Shown here: positions 6,720 to 6,857 of the stretch, piece by piece
Position numbering within the stretch: position 1 is the stretch's first letter
Layout: every line of letters starts with the position of its first letter
NCBI GenBank assembly: GCA_047610385.1
Contig: JBLGAC010000080.1
Location: 1 to 6,857 of the forward strand
Reading direction: 5' to 3'
From: JBOCEF01 sp047610385
Lineage (GTDB): Bacteria > Pseudomonadota > Alphaproteobacteria > Rhodobacterales > Rhodobacteraceae
DNA: 6,857 nt
Made by a program: the position numbers and the translations under genes
The notes under the pieces: generated by a model
Seen by the model: only the letters and a program-made list of their open reading frames with translations
Told to the model about the DNA's origin: nothing
Database searches by the model: none

Positions 6720-6857
6720 CCAGCAGGAATGAAAAGGCCCGTAAATCGTAGTTGTGATGTTAAAAGGGGCATCATTCAAGATATATTGCAAGTCAGACTA
6801 TAAATGTCAACAATAGTGTGAAAATTTAATTGTTAACTTAAGATTTGCCATATGAGG
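6720..6857. other. AT-rich intergenic region upstream of the sulfotransferase
   Basis: The last 77 bases (6781-6857) contain 21 G or C by hand count, far below the GC-rich operon. The stretch contains A/T-only words such as AAAATTTAAT and several short palindromes (GTTAAC, CTTAAG, CATATG). No gene is supported here. An ATG at 6852 on the plus strand touches the window edge without a Shine-Dalgarno and cannot be judged. Confidence 0.7.
6780..6810 (-). promoter_or_regulatory. Sigma-70-like promoter candidate for the sulfotransferase
   Basis: On the minus strand a perfect TTGACA (6810-6805) is followed by AATATA after 17 bases (6787-6782) or by TATATC after 19 bases (6785-6780, four of six consensus positions). 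Transcription would begin near 6773 and leave a leader of about 70 bases. The -35 match is strong and the -10 mediocre. Confidence 0.5.

Noticed and set aside
6775..6804. Plus-strand promoter with TATAAA at 6799-6804
   Set aside because: The only -35-like hexamer at suitable spacing (TTCAAG, 6775-6780) is poor. In such AT-rich DNA a TATAAA alone is not enough.
6807..6857. Minus-strand frame open from the right edge to a TGA at 6809-6807
   Set aside because: Only 17 codons of AT-rich sequence, with no motif or overlap to support a gene end.
1..6857. CRISPR arrays, tRNA or rRNA genes, insertion sequences and attachment sites
   Set aside because: No regularly spaced repeats, tRNA-like cloverleaf, rRNA core sequence, transposase motifs or terminal inverted repeats were found on reading both strands.

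Overview
This window looks like part of an exopolysaccharide or other surface-glycan locus from a GC-rich Gram-negative bacterium, most likely an alphaproteobacterium. That placement rests on the overall GC-rich composition, the tightly packed plus-strand operon and the style of the proteins. It is an inference; no rRNA or other marker gene is present to fix the taxon.

Layout. Bases 1-66 are the last codons of an upstream plus-strand gene of unknown function. Its stop overlaps, by ATGA, the start of a left-handed beta-helix (hexapeptide-repeat) acyltransferase of the serine-acetyltransferase type (63-638). Next comes a short junction (635-733) carrying a possible 32-codon mini-ORF. It is followed by a fused permease/ATPase ABC exporter resembling the PglK-type flippases (727-2526). 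Twenty bases later, behind a good ribosome binding site, is a 970-residue exported multidomain protein (2547-5459). It has a lipoprotein-like N-terminus, fibronectin-III-like and carbohydrate-binding-like beta domains, and a clan GH-A glycosidase domain that recalls GH51/GH39 families. These four plus-strand genes look like one operon. A convergent 154-base gap follows. The minus-strand gene at 5614-6702 encodes a PAPS-dependent sulfotransferase with both cofactor-binding motifs. Its upstream region (6703-6857) is strikingly AT-rich and holds a promoter-like element with a perfect TTGACA.

How they may work together (inference). The acyltransferase would decorate a sugar with an acyl group. 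The ABC protein would move a lipid-linked glycan or glycolipid across the inner membrane. The exported glycosidase would trim, release or remodel the polymer outside, as PslG-like enzymes encoded inside EPS clusters do. The sulfotransferase could add sulfate to the same glycan, but it is separately transcribed and compositionally different, so its membership in the pathway is less certain.

The most notable items are the glycosidase with its unusual domain arrangement, three strong palindromes embedded in its coding sequence, a run of nine G inside the transporter gene, the mini-ORF bridging two operon genes, and the composition shift at the sulfotransferase.
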